In this document: piece by piece, positions 10,975 to 23,103 of the stretch
Position numbering within the stretch: position 1 is the first letter of the stretch
Layout: each line of letters begins with the position of its first letter
Assembly (NCBI RefSeq): GCF_028476545.1
Contig: NW_026731780.1
Location: 427,001-491,000 of the forward strand
Direction of reading: 5' to 3'
Length of the DNA: 64,000 nucleotides
From: Physella acuta
Lineage: Eukaryota; Mollusca; Gastropoda; Physidae
Notes under the pieces: model-generated
Databases searched by the model: none
Told to the model about the DNA's origin: nothing
Seen by the model: the letters and a program-made list of their open reading frames with translations, nothing else
Program-made: the position numbers and the translations under genes

Positions 10975-11440
10975 ACCGGCACTAACTAACTGACCCAACC
11001 GGCACTACCTAACCCAACCGGCACTACCTAACCCAACCGGCACAGATTGACTCAACCGGCATAACCTGACCCAACCGGAACAACCGGCACAACCTGACCC
11101 AACCGGCACAACTTGACCCAACCGGCACAACCTGACCCAACCGGCACAACCGGCACAACCTGACCCAACCGGCACAACCTGACCCAACCGGAACAACCGG
11201 CATAACCTGACCCAACCGGCACAACCCGACCCAACCGGAACAACCGGCACAACCTGACCCAACCGGCACAACCTGAACCCAACCGGCACAACCTAACCCA
11301 ACCGGCACAACCTGACCCAACCGGCACAACCCGACCCAACCGGCACAACCGGCATAACTTGACCCAACCGGCACAACCTGACCCAACCGGCACAACCGGC
11401 ATAACTTGACCCAACCGGCACAACCTGACCCAACCGGCGC
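10975..11440. repeat. 19/28-bp minisatellite
   Basis: Unit acctgacccaaccggcaca (19 bp), alternating with 28-bp units that carry an extra accggcaca or accggaaca. Three minus-strand frames stay open as Gly/Val/Leu/Cys-rich repeats, which is a repeat artefact. Confidence 0.95.
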
Positions 11441-11950
11441 AGTTTTAGCATTCACAGACCGTCCTATTGAGATAATCCTTGATCCCCTCTCTAGACATTC
11501 GATACACATAGAATCTTGATGAGCTTTCACCCTCTTTCGTAGAGGGAACACAGGTTTAAAGTTTTCATCTTAGCTACTTTCTAACGCCTCTCATAAAATT
11601 GCCGGCTAACATACATACTAGTGTGGTATTTATTTTACTAAACATAGAAAGTTGTGAGAATATATTGCATTTGAAAGCAGAGATCCGTGACTACTGTTTT
11701 CAACCATTTTGGTTTCGGTTTATGTAATGGGAACATAGATGCTAGATACAAACCAATCTAAAACAAGCATGAGTAAGATGTACCCATTCTATTTCATGTG
11801 TGTATTTTTGTGTGTTTGTTTATTTGTGTGTAATGCATATGATACATGTTGCACAGTATGTTGTGTTAGTGTCAAATATGTTCATGAATATGTGTAAGGC
11901 TTGATACTTTGAGTGTTTGACATTTGTGACATGTTTCTCATATGTCAGTG
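11441..11950. other. Non-coding stretch
   Basis: Nothing recognisable except that TGT-rich sequence grades into the next array. Confidence 0.55.
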
Positions 11951-11959
11951 TGATGTCCT

Positions 11960-12400
11960 TACATGTTTGTGTCATTTTTGTGTCATGTTTGTGACATGCT
12001 TGTGTCATGTTTGTGTCATTTTATGTCATGTTTGTGTCATTTTATGCCATGTTTGTGTCATGTTTGTGTCATGTTTGTGTCATGTTTGTGTCATGTTTGT
12101 GTCATGTTTGTGTCATGTTTGTGTCATGTTTGTAACGTCATGTTTGTAACGTCATGATTGTGTCATTTTGTGTCATGTTTGTGTCATGTTTGTGTCATTT
12201 TGTGTCATGTTTGTAACGTCATGCTTGTGTCATGTTTGTGTCATTTTGTGTCATGTTTGTGTCATGTTTGTGTCATGTTTGTGTCATGTTTGTGTCATGT
12301 TTGTGTCATGTTTGTGTCATGTTTGTGTCATGTTTGTGTCATGTTTGTGTCAAGCTTGTGTCATGATTGTGTCATGTTTGTAACGTCATGCTTGTGTCAT
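11960..12400. repeat. 11-bp minisatellite (tcatgtttgtg)
   Basis: About 35-40 copies, with a few 'gtaacg' variants. Because 11 is not divisible by 3, all forward frames read as Cys/His/Val/Met/Phe repeats. They are not zinc fingers: no second Cys/His pair is spaced as in any known finger. Confidence 0.95.
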
Positions 12401-12479
12401 GTGTCTGACATGTGTCGTATTGTTTACATAATTTTGTCATCTTTCTTTTATCTCTGTTTTATCTTGGTTTTATGTTTGT

Positions 12480-12670
12480 TTATGTTTGTATAACATTACC
12501 TGCCATGACTCTATCATAACTTTATGTTTGTATTATATTTGTACCAAACTTGCATCATGCTTGTATTATACTTGTATAATGCTTGTATCTTGCTTGTATT
12601 ATATTTGTACCACACTTGCATCATCCTTGTATCATACTTGTATAATGCTTGTACCTTGCTTGTAATATTA
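12480..12670. repeat. Degenerate ~10-11-bp repeat related to the previous array
   Basis: Units such as cttgtattata, cttgtaccaca and cttgcatcat. Probably older decayed copies of an 11-bp-type repeat. Confidence 0.7.
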
Positions 12671-13499
12671 AACCACTGACACCTACTATACGCGTCACCC
12701 TAATCCAGTACACTTTATTTGCTAACATTACTTCCCTTGTGACAACAAACTCAAACATTCGATTAATTCTGTTTGCCAACAAAATAAATGGGATTTGGTG
12801 AGAGAGACGAATTGTGTGTTGATGTATGTAATCGATGATCGGTCAAAACAAATACTTCCCATGCAAAACTACTTTGTCTTCAAATATTTTCGTTTCTTTT
12901 TATATTTAATTCAAATTCTAGATCGTTCCATCTTTCTGTCCGAATTCCCAATTTTATTTTTCATCATTGTCACCCTTTTAGTCTTAAAATACTTAAGTTT
13001 AGAGTTCCCTCGATTCCCCCCCCCCCCCTTCCCCCCTCAATCTGTACTGGTATCTGATTTCATTATATTTAAAATTATTTTTTGCTATTTTTCGAAGCTT
13101 TTATTTTTTTTTAAAGCAAACACTTGGGCCCTGTTAGGTCAAATGTCCCAAAAGTTTTAATTAAATAGGCGCTGTTGTAAACTGTCCCCTCCAAAAATGA
13201 AACAACTGACTGGTCAGCAACACGCCCATCCGCTTTTGCCCCCTGATTCATGCCAGGTACTCATTAGAGCTGAGTACACTTAAAATAGTCAAACAGAGAC
13301 ATATCGGAAATAGATATGAAATAGATATTTATATTCGTACGTAAGCAATCATACGCTCTACAATTTGGCTCTTCATGCATTTGCACGTTTTGTCAAAGTT
13401 TTACCTTCATTAACCTTACCCGTCTTAATTAAAACGGTTTAGTTTAATGACAGTTACCATTTCCATACCCATTTTAATTACGTAAAGAAAAAGACACAA
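12671..13499. other. Non-coding stretch with C run
   Basis: AT-rich, with a C/T homopolymer region near 13016-13037. A 121-codon forward frame crosses it but is hydrophobic low-complexity sequence and I do not accept it as a gene. Confidence 0.5.
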
Positions 13500-16400
13500 T
13501 TTGCCATCACAAACAGAACAAGACACACATGGCCATCACAAACAGAACAAGACACACATGGCCATCACAAACAAAACAAGACATACCTAACCATCACAAA
13601 CAGAACAAAACATACCTGACCATCACAAACAGAACAAGACTAACCTGGCCAAAACAAACAGAACAAGACATACCAAACCATCACAAACAAAACAAGACAT
13701 ACCTAACCATCACAAACAAAACAAGACATACCTAACCATCACAAACAGAACAAAACATACCTGACCATCACAAACAGAACAAGACTAACCTGGCCAAAAC
13801 AAACAGAACAAGACATACCAAACCATCACAAACAAAACAAGACATACCTAACCATCACAAACAGAACAAAACATACCTGACCATCACAAACAGAACAAGA
13901 CTAACCTGACCATCACAAACAGAACAAGACATACCGGCCATCACAAACAGAACAAGACATACATGGCCATCACAAACAAAACAAGACATACCTAACCATC
14001 ACAAACAGAACAAAACATACCTGACCATCACAAACAGAACAAGACATACCGGCCATCACAAACAGAACAAGACACACATGGCCATCACAAACAGAACAAG
14101 ACATACCTGGCCAGAACAAGACAAACCTGGCCAAAACAAACAGAACAAGACTAACCTGACCATCACAAACAAAACAAGACATACCTAACCATCACAAACA
14201 AAACAAGACATACCTAACCATCACAAACAGAACAAAACATACCTGACCATCACAAACAGAACAAGACTAACCTGGCCAAAACAAACAGAACAAGACATAC
14301 CTAACCATCACAAACAAAACAAGACATACCTAACCATCACAAACAGAACAAAACATACCTGACCATCACAAACAGAACAAGACTAACCTGACCATCACAA
14401 ACAGAACAAGACATACCGGCCATCACAAACAGAACAAGACACACATGGCCATCACAAACAGAACAAGACATACATGGCCATCACAAACAGAACAAGACAT
14501 ACCTGGCCAGAACAAGACAAACCTGGCCAAAACAAACAGAACAAGACTAACCTGACCATCACAAACAGAACAAGACATACCGGCCATCACAAACAGAACA
14601 AGACACACATGGCCATCACAAACAGAACAAGACATACCTGGCCATCACAAACAGAACAAGACATACCGGCCATCACAAACAGAACAAGACATACCGGCCA
14701 TCACAAACAGAACAAGACACACATGGCCATCACAAACAGAACAAGACATACCGGCCATCACAAACAGAACAAGACATACCGGCCATCACAAACAGAACAA
14801 GACACACATGGCCATCACAAACAGAACAAGACATACCTGGCCATCACAAACAGAACAAGACAAACCTGGCCAAAACAAACAGAACAAGACTAACCTGACA
14901 ATCACAAACAGAACAAGACATACCGGCCATCACAAACAGAACAAGACACACATGGCCATCACAAACAGAACAAGACATACCTAACCATCACAAACAAAAC
15001 AAGACATACCTAACCATCACAAACAGAACAAAACATACCTGACCATCACAAACAGAACAAGACTAACCTGGCCAAAACAAACAGAACAAGACATACCAAA
15101 CCATCACAAACAAAACAAGACATACCTAACCATCACAAACAGAACAAAACATACCTGACCATCACAAACAGAACAAGACTAACCTGACCATCACAAACAG
15201 AACAAGACATACCGGCCATCACAAACAGAACAAGACACACATGGCCATCACAAACAGAACAAGACATACTTGGCCATCACAAACAGAACAAGACATACCT
15301 GGCCAGAACAAGACAAACCTGGCCAAAACAAACAGAACAAGACTAACCTGACCATCACAAACAAAACAAGACATACCTAACCATCACAAACAAAACAAGA
15401 CATACCTAACCATCACAAACAGAACAAAACATACCTGACCATCACAAACAGAACAAGACTAACCTGGCCAAAACAAACAGAACAAGACATACCTAACCAT
15501 CACAAACAAAACAAGACATACCTAACCATCACAAACAGAACAAAACATACCTGACCATCACAAACAGAACAAGACTAACCTGACCATCACAAACAGAACA
15601 AGACATACCGGCCATCACAAACAGAACAAGACACACATGGCCATCACAAACAGAACAAGACATACATGGCCATCACAAACAGAACAAGACATACCTGGCC
15701 AGAACAAGACAAACCTGGCCAAAACAAACAGAACAAGACTAACCTGACCATCACAAACAGAACAAGACATACCGGCCATCACAAACAGAACAAGACATAC
15801 ATGGCCATCACAAACAGAACAAGACATACCTGACCATCACAAACAGAACAAGACATACCGGCCATCACAAACAGAACAAGACATACCGGCCATCACAAAC
15901 AGAACAAGACATACCGGCCATCACAAACAGAACAAGACACACATGGCCATCACAAACAGAACAAGACATACATGGCCATCACAAACAGAACAAGACATAC
16001 CTGGCCAGAACAAGACAAACCTGGCCAAAACAAACAGAACAAGACTAACCTGACCATCACAAACAGAACAAGACATACCGGCCATCACAAACAGAACAAG
16101 ACATACATGGCCATCACAAACAGAACAAGACATACCTGACCATCACAAACAGAACAAGACATACCGGCCATCACAAACAGAACAAGACATACCGGCCATC
16201 ACAAACAGAACAAGACATACCGGCCATCACAAACAGAACAAGACACACATGGCCATCACAAACAGAACAAGACATACATGGCCATCACAAACAGAACAAG
16301 ACATACCTGGCCATCACAAACAGAACAAGACAAACCTGGCCAAATCAAACAGAACAAGACTAACCTGACAATCACAAACAGAACAAGACTAACCTGGCCA

Positions 16401-17425
16401 AAACAAACAGAACAAGACATACATGGCCATCACAAACAGAACAAGACATACCTGACCATCACAAACAGAACAAGACATACCGGCCATCACAAACAGAACA
16501 AGACATACATGGCCATCACAAACAGAACAAGACATACCTGACCATCACAAACAGAACAAGACATACCGGCCATCACAAACAGAACAAGACATACCGGCCA
16601 TCACAAACAGAACAAGACATACCGGCCATCACAAACAGAACAAGACATACCGGCCATCACAAACAGAACAAGACATACATGGCCATCACAAACAGAACAA
16701 GACATACCTGACCATCACAAACAGAACAAGACATACCGGCCATCACAAACAGAACAAGACATACCGGCCATCACAAACAGAACAAGACATACCGGCCATC
16801 ACAAACAGAACAAGACATACCTGGCAATCATTAACAGAACAAAACATACCTGGCCACCACAAACAAAACAAGACATACCGGCCATCACAAACAGAACAAG
16901 ACATACCGGCCATCACAAACAGAACAAGACATAACTGGCAATCATTAACAGAACAAAACATACCTGGCCATCACAAACAAAACAAGACATACCGGCCATC
17001 ACAAACAGAACAAGACATACCGGCCATCACAAACAGAAAAAGACATACCGGCCATCAAAAACAGAACAAGACATACCTGGCCAGAACAAGACATACCTGG
17101 CCATCACAAACAAAACAAGACATACCTGGCCATTATTAACAGAACAAGACAAACCTGGACAACACAAACAGAACAAGACATACCTGGCCAGAACAAGACA
17201 TACATGCCCATCACAAACAGAACAAGACATACCTGGCCATCACAAACAAAACAAGACATACCTAACCATCACATACAAAACAAAACATACCTGGCCATTA
17301 TTAACAGAACAAGACAAACCTGGACAACACAAACAGAACAAGACAAACCTGGCCAAAACAAACAGAACAACACTAACCTGACCATCACAAACAGAAAAGA
17401 CATACCTGCCCATCTCAAACAGAAC
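13500..17425. repeat. 3.9-kb 28/29-bp minisatellite with higher-order structure
   Basis: About 135 copies of units such as gccatcacaaacagaacaag followed by acatacc(t)g. Variants include accat, ccaaaac, taacctg and cacacatgg. Blocks of variants recur: an identical block appears at 14423-14635, 15615-15827 (1192 bp away) and 15921-16133 (306 bp further). That indicates segmental duplication within the array. Both strands are open over long runs, but translation only reports the repeat. Confidence 0.97.
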
Positions 17426-17429
17426 CCGG

Positions 17430-17977
17430 ACACAAAAACGTCGGATTAAATAAAAAATAAATCACCTCCGCACGTCGGAAATTTCTTCGCCTTTTGTCGA
17501 ATCGTATTTTTTCATAATTAAATTTTTTTATCGCCTTTTTCCCCATCTTCTTTTCTCTCGATCGTCCATCTAGAGGAGCCAGGAGAAACCAGAAGATGTA
17601 TGGTCATTGGTGAATCTCATTCTTATCACCTTCTCGCTCCATCTCCCCCACACCTCCCAACCCCCACCCACACATTTCTTCTCACAATCCGTCCCGCCAT
17701 CCATCTTGTCCTTAGAAAGAAAAAAAAAACCACGTCCAGTAAAGACATTGTCTACGTTTTTTTTTTCTCAAAACGAAAATAGACAGTCTTCGAATTTTTA
17801 CGTTAAAACTAGTTTAGAATTTAGATGTATGTTATCGGTTGTTTTTACTTTCTCGTATATACGTAGTATAGAGAAAGTATTGTAATCGTGCAAAAAAAAA
17901 AATCGAGATTTTTACAAATCTCGACGTTTTACACCTCACTGATACGGAAAAACATAATTTTGCAATCTTGTCCGTAT
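17430..17977. other. Non-coding stretch; hairpin at the edge of the large inverted repeat
   Basis: Mostly C- and T-rich filler. Near 17848-17877 lies an imperfect hairpin (ctttctc ... gagaaag) containing 'gtatatacgtagtata'. It resembles the hairpin at 21023-21051 and marks the outer edge of the repeat beginning here. Confidence 0.55.
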
Positions 17978-18486
17978 GTCTGTGTGTGTGTCTGTGTGTG
18001 TGTCTGTCCGTGTGTAAACACGATAACTTGAGTACCGTTACAGCTAGGTTGATGAAATTTCATATATAAGTATTTTATCAAAATCGTAGATCCGTATCAA
18101 CTTTTGAGCGATTTCCGATAACCGGAAGTGGTACTTTTCCTACTTTGAATTTTTTAAAAGCCTATAACTTGAGTACTATTTCAGATCGATAAATGAAATT
18201 TCACATGTAAGTAAAGGATCTAATTCTCTACCTTCTGTAAAATTTTGAGTAATTTCCGTTGACTGGAAGTAGTAATTTACGCTACTTCCGATTTCTCAAA
18301 AAACTAATGTAAATTTTAAAAGTACTAATAATATTGCGCACTATTATGCGCTTTTTTTTATTTGCGTTCACTTGGTGTGCAATTAATTTGTCTACGAGAT
18401 TTTATTCTATTTTTAAAACTTTAAGTATTTAAAATGGATTAAAAATCATGTCTATAGCCCGAGTTTCCATCCCCTGTTATTTTATA
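17978..18486 (+). repeat. Left arm of a ~4.6-kb inverted-repeat structure
   Basis: Matches 22107-22582 in reverse complement through a long ordered series: 'aaacacgataacttgag', 'gttacagctaggttgat', 'tttccgataaccggaag', 'gcgcactatta', 'tcacttggtgtgcaatt' and 'catcccctgtt'. Many substitutions separate the arms, so they are not recent. I do not recognise the family. No transposase is visible in the interval. Confidence 0.85.
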
Positions 18487-18531
18487 TAAGAACTAGAATA
18501 CCCGTCATCCGTTGGATAACTGTGGGTTTTC

Positions 18532-18567
18532 GGGGGTCATCCATCAAAAAACATCACGTCTGTCACT
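18532..18567 (+). repeat. Fragment resembling the 43.6-kb MITE end
   Basis: The string 'gggggtcatccatcaaaaaa' followed by 'catcacgtc' resembles the terminal 'ggggacatccataaatgacg' of the element at 43649-44054. It is cut off by the next MITE. Confidence 0.4.
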
Positions 18568-18875
18568 CAGAGGCATAGCGACCCTTCCCGGCGCCCGGGG
18601 ACAAAGTTTTCGATTTGAACCCCCCCCCCTCAAACTTTTGATGTGCAATTCCCCCCCCCCCCCCCACTCAAACTTTCGATTTGAACCCCCCTCAACCTAT
18701 CAATTTATTTTTCCAAACCATTTTGGCGCCCCAACATATGTCCCCCCCCCTTCCCCCCTCCACCTCCACCTCCCCACCCCCGCCTCCCCTTCCCCCCCCC
18801 CCCGCCTCCCCTCCCCACCCCCCGCCTCCCCTCCCCTACCGTCCCCCCCCCCCCCCTCCTCGGTACGCTACTGCA
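18568..18875. mobile_element. Family M1 relative lacking the outer module
   Basis: It starts at cagaggcatagcgaccc, a module that is internal in complete M1 copies, and ends near ggtacgctactgca. The flanks carry tgtcact at 18561-18567 and 18877-18883, a near-exact target duplication. It has several 'caaactttcgatttg' modules and long C runs. It may be an independent short mobile form or a coincidental truncation. Confidence 0.6.
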
Positions 18876-18985
18876 GTGTCACTTATCGTCACAAAAAACA
18901 GACCCCACATTCAAATATATGTTTTTTATCTTTTAAAAACACCGAAAACACCGATTTCGGACTATCCCTTCATAAACTGACGTCA

Positions 18986-19175
18986 CAGGTGACCTACTCA
19001 ACTCTACTTCACCTGCCCAGTGTCCTGCCAAGTCTCAGACAACATGTTTTTATCGTTTAAAAAACAATTCCAGCCGAGCATGTATCTGACCACACTATCC
19101 TTTCATATGCTTAGGACAAAGAAACAGATGAACTCTACTTCACCTGCCCTGTATCTTGCCAAGTTCAGATAGGCA
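18986..19175 (+). repeat. SINE-A 3'-end fragments (two)
   Basis: 'caactctacttcacctgccc' near 19000 and 'ctgaccacactatc ... ctctacttcacctgccc' at 19086-19155 match the SINE-A 3' half. The tRNA-like head is absent. Confidence 0.65.
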
Positions 19176-19223
19176 ACGTTATCATTCACATCTAAAAAAA
19201 AAATTGAAAAAAAAAATTTCATT

Positions 19224-19292
19224 GACATATTGGTCTAGAACCCGTGCCTCCTGCATGAGAGCTGACTACGCTACCATTTTAGCTATTTACTC
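19224..19292 (-). repeat. tRNA-like sequence (probable SINE head)
   Basis: The minus strand reads 'tagctaaaatggtagcg' (D-arm/A-box-like) and, about 35 bp on, 'gggttctagacc' (B-box-like with a mismatch). It is not a convincing complete tRNA. Confidence 0.4.
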
Positions 19293-19362
19293 GTGACGTC
19301 ACAAGTGAATTTTTATACTATACTATGTGTCTCCTTATGCAACTTGATTTACGCGTATAGAT

Positions 19363-19580
19363 TCTAGATCTAGATCTAAAAATAAGTCTAGTAGTACTAA
19401 CTTTCAAATTAAATTTTATCTTAAATAAGCCAAACAAAGATTTATATAAAATAATTAAGGCCTGAAATAGATTCTAGATGTAGAATTTACATTGAATCTA
19501 GTGACCTACATCTAGGCTAGATCTAGATCTAGGCTAGATTCATAAATTTCCTTCGATAGCTGATCTTTAGATCTAGAGAA
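19363..19580. repeat. Cluster of TCTAGATC-type palindromes
   Basis: Overlapping copies of tctagatc, ctagatct and ctaggctagat recur through about 200 bp of AT-rich DNA. They are irregularly spaced, so this is not a simple tandem array. Confidence 0.6.
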
Positions 19581-20054
19581 ATTTATCGTAAAACTAAATG
19601 AAAAAGACAGTTGAAAATTGATATAAGTGTTGGAACGTAATAAATACAGCAAACGGACGTATTGTTAAAGTTATGACCGACAGAAAATTAGATTTAGAAC
19701 GCGTTAAACTTTTGAATGGGAACGCAATTTTCTTCAATAGACGCCGCCATTTTATTGTACTAAAGAGTAAACAAAAACCTGTGACGTCACTTTTCCCACA
19801 AAGTTTAGTCAAGGTTTTAACATTTTAAAAAAAAATGGGTTATTCTGCGTAGGAATAAATCAATAAATTAATTAACGTCTATAAATAAATTTGTGATCAA
19901 CAGTCTGTCTGCATTAAAAAATTATTCTCTACCTGCATACCATTTTACAGCTTTCCAGATAGAGTCGAACATATCACAATTTTCGATCAGGCAAACAAAC
20001 AAATAAATATTCAAACATGTAAACAAACTTGACTTTTAGTAGTATATAGATATT

Positions 20055-21033
20055 CGAGAAAGTTTAGGGGAGATCACTCCCGGTTTATTTAAAATGACGA
20101 AGTGCGTAATCAATTTAATTTTAATTAAAGTTCAAGCGATTGTCACTCCATCGCGATAAACTATACGCCGGGATAAAAATACATAGAATTTAAGTGAAAG
20201 GTCTAGGTAGAATGGGCTATCATTTCCTTCTTGGGTTAATACTGAGGCTGATCAGTTGTTAATTAAATCGAAGAAAACGTATTGTTAAATTTCAATTATG
20301 AAGTACCTTACATCTTAGTTAATGATGCAATGGCTTCTTGTTTCTGGTCAGTTTCTTTTTTGTCATTTTAAGCGGATGGCTTTGGTCACTGGGATGGTCA
20401 ACATAACGTTACTTTATAGCAAATACCTGGCTATTGAAAAACCGTTGCTTTGTTGATCTAAAACTAGGATTTATAAAAAAAATCATCGAATAACTGTGTC
20501 TACGACCTAAACTCCTCGACCTTTGTGTCCATGACCTTTGTGTCCACGACCTGTGTCTACAACCTGTGTGTCCACGCGACCCCGTCTACATCCGCCACAC
20601 ATACTGTACTGGTCTAATCCTCCTCCCCACCCCCTCCCCCACCCTTCCCTTTCCAATGTCAATAAGCAACGTCATTTGTTGACAGGCAGGAAACGCCTGC
20701 GGCTGTTGCAGGCAGATTGTTATCAATCCCGCAGTAAGCTTCCCACCCCCCCCCCCCCACAAGATAAATAGTTTCTTATATAAAAAAAAAAGTTGAGATA
20801 GAACAACCACGGCACAGAAATTCCCATTGTGTGCGTACCATATTCAAGGACTTCACTACAAAGGCAAGCAACGTACAGCCCACAGTTCAAAACTTTCACA
20901 GCATGAATATTTTATACCGATAAACTTTGTTATGTTTTCAATTTTAGTTCTATCAGATAGATCGATGTACGGTATTTACTATATCAAATGATGTTTTTAA
21001 TAAACCGGGAGTGATCTCCCCTAAACTTTCTCG
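20055..21033. mobile_element. Element with perfect 35-bp terminal inverted repeats
   Basis: 20055-20089 and 20999-21033 are exact reverse complements, starting cgagaaagtttaggggagat and ending cactcccggtttatt. The interior is about 910 bp with no transposase-like frame, but it includes a C-rich patch near 20740. A further hairpin (tttctcgtatat / atatacgagaaa) overlaps the right end at 21026-21051. It is nested within the larger inverted repeat. The class is not determined. Confidence 0.8.
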
Positions 21034-21282
21034 TATATTCATATACGAGAAAAATGGCCCGTTGAGGAAGGATACAACGGTCGCTAGGTTGATAGTGCTG
21101 TCTATTTTCTCTAAACTAAAACCAAAACCAAAATCACCACCTTAATTCAATTTAACCGGAAACGAAAAATGACATTGAAAACGGATTTTTATCCAGAATC
21201 GGTATTTTAATTTATACAAAATATAGTCATAGGCATATCCCTGAACCATGCACCTAATCTCATTCATGACAAAAGTCGCATT

Positions 21283-21506
21283 TAGAGTTTCTTTCAGGCA
21301 ACTCTACTTGGGAGGAGGGGGCTCCGCCCCCCCCCCACCCCAAAACATGTCTATAGTCCTACTCAACGAAATATAATTATATACTTTTTCCAGTGTCCGC
21401 CCCCTCCCAGAAAATTCTACCCCCACCCCCCCCCCCCCCCCCCCCCAAAAAAAATTCAAGTACCCCCACCCCTCGCCTGGGAGGAAAAAGTCTGAAAGAA
21501 ACACTG
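21283..21506. mobile_element. hAT-type MITE (family M3), with 8-bp target duplication
   Basis: The left end tagagtttctttcaggc and the right end (reverse complement) cagtgtttctttcagac form the inverted repeats. gtcgcatt flanks it exactly at 21275-21282 and 21507-21514. It is 224 bp and rich in C/G runs. A second member lies at about 44462-44690. Confidence 0.85.
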
Positions 21507-21514
21507 GTCGCATT

Positions 21515-21900
21515 TGTAGATCATACAAACTTAAGGAAGAACCTGGGCGGGGAAGAGATGCATGAAAAAAACTGTGCATGCTAAACACTTTTTAGATTAG
21601 AAAAAGTTTCCTCCTCCGGGGAGGAAAAAGTCTGAAAGAAACAAGGTGTCGCGTTAGCCACTACCCGAAGAAATGCACGAAAGAAACTGCAAGCAAACCA
21701 CTTTTTAGATAAGACACATTAATTAGGTGGTAATTTTTATTTTAGAGTATCGATGAAGAAATTTCTTTTGAGTTGGGGTGGGGGGGGGGCGGCTTAGACG
21801 TTGTTTCTCGAGGGTGGGGCTTCGCCCCTACCCGAAGAATTGTATGAAAGAAACTCTTGACGCAAACCACTTAGATTAGACAAAATTGGCTTTTTAATTC
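21515..21900. repeat. Degenerate repeat next to M3
   Basis: Three loose copies (near 21550, 21668 and 21828) share 'gaagaaatgcacgaaagaaa' or similar, then 'gcaaaccact' and 'tttttagat' or similar. They include ends of the M3 type ('aaaaagtctgaaagaaac'). Confidence 0.6.
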
Positions 21901-22062
21901 AATGTTTACTGGAGAATCAATGACGTCATATTATTGTGTGCACTCTCACGGCTGTTGACTTTTTTCTACCATATGCTGAATATGACGTCATATTTCGCTT
22001 CCGCTTTACTGTGAGAGTTTTTAATTTGCTTGTGTTTTCTCTATAGCGTTCTTGTCAGATAC

Positions 22063-22095
22063 ATAGATAGATAGATAGATACATAGACAGACAGC
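22063..22095. repeat. (GATA)n-like microsatellite
   Basis: Short run of gata and gaca units next to the right arm. Confidence 0.8.
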
Positions 22096-22106
22096 GACAC
22101 TATTAG

Positions 22107-22582
22107 TATTAATAAAACAACAGGGGATGGGAACTCCATTTTAAATACTTCAAGCTTTTAAAATAGAATAAAATCTCGTAAAAAAAAGAATTGCACACCA
22201 AGTGAACGCCAAATAAAATGTGCATAATAGTGCGCAATATTATTAGTACTTTATAATTTACATTAGTTTTTTGAGAAACCGGAAATAGCGTAAGTTACTA
22301 CTTCCGGTCAATGGAAATTACTCAAAGTTTGACAGATGGTAGAGAATTAGATATTTTACTTACACGTGAAATTTCATTTATCTATCTGAAATAGTACTCA
22401 AGTTATAGACTTTTGAAAAATTCAAAGTAGAAAAAGTTTCCCTTCCGGTTATCGGAAATCGCTCAAAAGTTGACACCGATCTACGATTTTGAAAAAATAC
22501 TTATATATGAAATTTAATCAACCTAGCTGTAACGGTACTCAAGTTATCGTGTTTACAGACACACAGACACACACACACACAC
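22107..22582 (-). repeat. Right arm of the ~4.6-kb inverted-repeat structure
   Basis: Reverse complement of 17978-18486. Similarity stops at the CA-rich tract near 22560-22582, the counterpart of the GT-rich tract at 17978. Confidence 0.85.
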
Positions 22583-22897
22583 ATAACAAATTAGTTTTAG
22601 GCTTAAAAACAAATCTACACTTAAATTAAGAAATGTATATTTTCCGTTGTTTTTCACAGATTTTTTTTGTCGAGATTTCATAATTATATCGAACTTAAAA
22701 AAGGTAATACTATTTTTTAAAATTACTACAATTGTTTAAGGCGATCGCCGAGATGTGTTCTACCTCACTATTATGGATGGTGATTAACGTACACACAAGG
22801 CATGCAATGGGGCGTCTGGGCATTAATAAATGAAGAATCCGCGCACCAACAACTATGATCCAAGAGAGAAAAAACAGTTCACCGCAGTCGAATTGAT

Positions 22898-23103
22898 TGA
22901 AATAGCAATGTAAACAGAAAGTGTTATTTCAACGCCAAGGGTAGACAAAGGTACAGAATATAGTCCAAGTAAAGACAATAACAATCGCCTGTGTGGTCGA
23001 ATAATGGTCCTTGTTGTGTTTGAGGTCTTTACTTGGACTATATTCTGTACCTTTGTCTACCCTTGGCGTTGAAATAACACTTTCTGTTTACATTGCTATT
23101 TCA
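22898..23103. repeat. Perfect hairpin with 79-bp arms
   Basis: 22898-22976 and 23025-23103 are exact reverse complements over all 79 bp, separated by a 48-bp loop. The direct repeat tcgaattgattga lies at 22888-22900 and 23138-23150 around it. The forward frame through it is not convincing as a gene. A foldback insertion, a template-switch mutation or an assembly artefact could each produce this. Confidence 0.9.

Noticed and set aside
11913-12493. Cys/His-rich frames suggesting zinc fingers
   Set aside because: The 11-bp repeat gives Cys and His in a fixed cycle without finger spacing, and overlapping frames show the same pattern.
13500-17425. CRISPR-like array of 28/29-bp repeats
   Set aside because: There are no unique spacers between the repeats, the units are directly contiguous, and the DNA is clearly animal-like.
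13529-17449. Cys/Val/Phe-rich minus-strand and Thr/Asn/Gln-rich plus-strand frames
   Set aside because: By-products of the 28/29-bp array. Identical peptides recur because of higher-order duplication.
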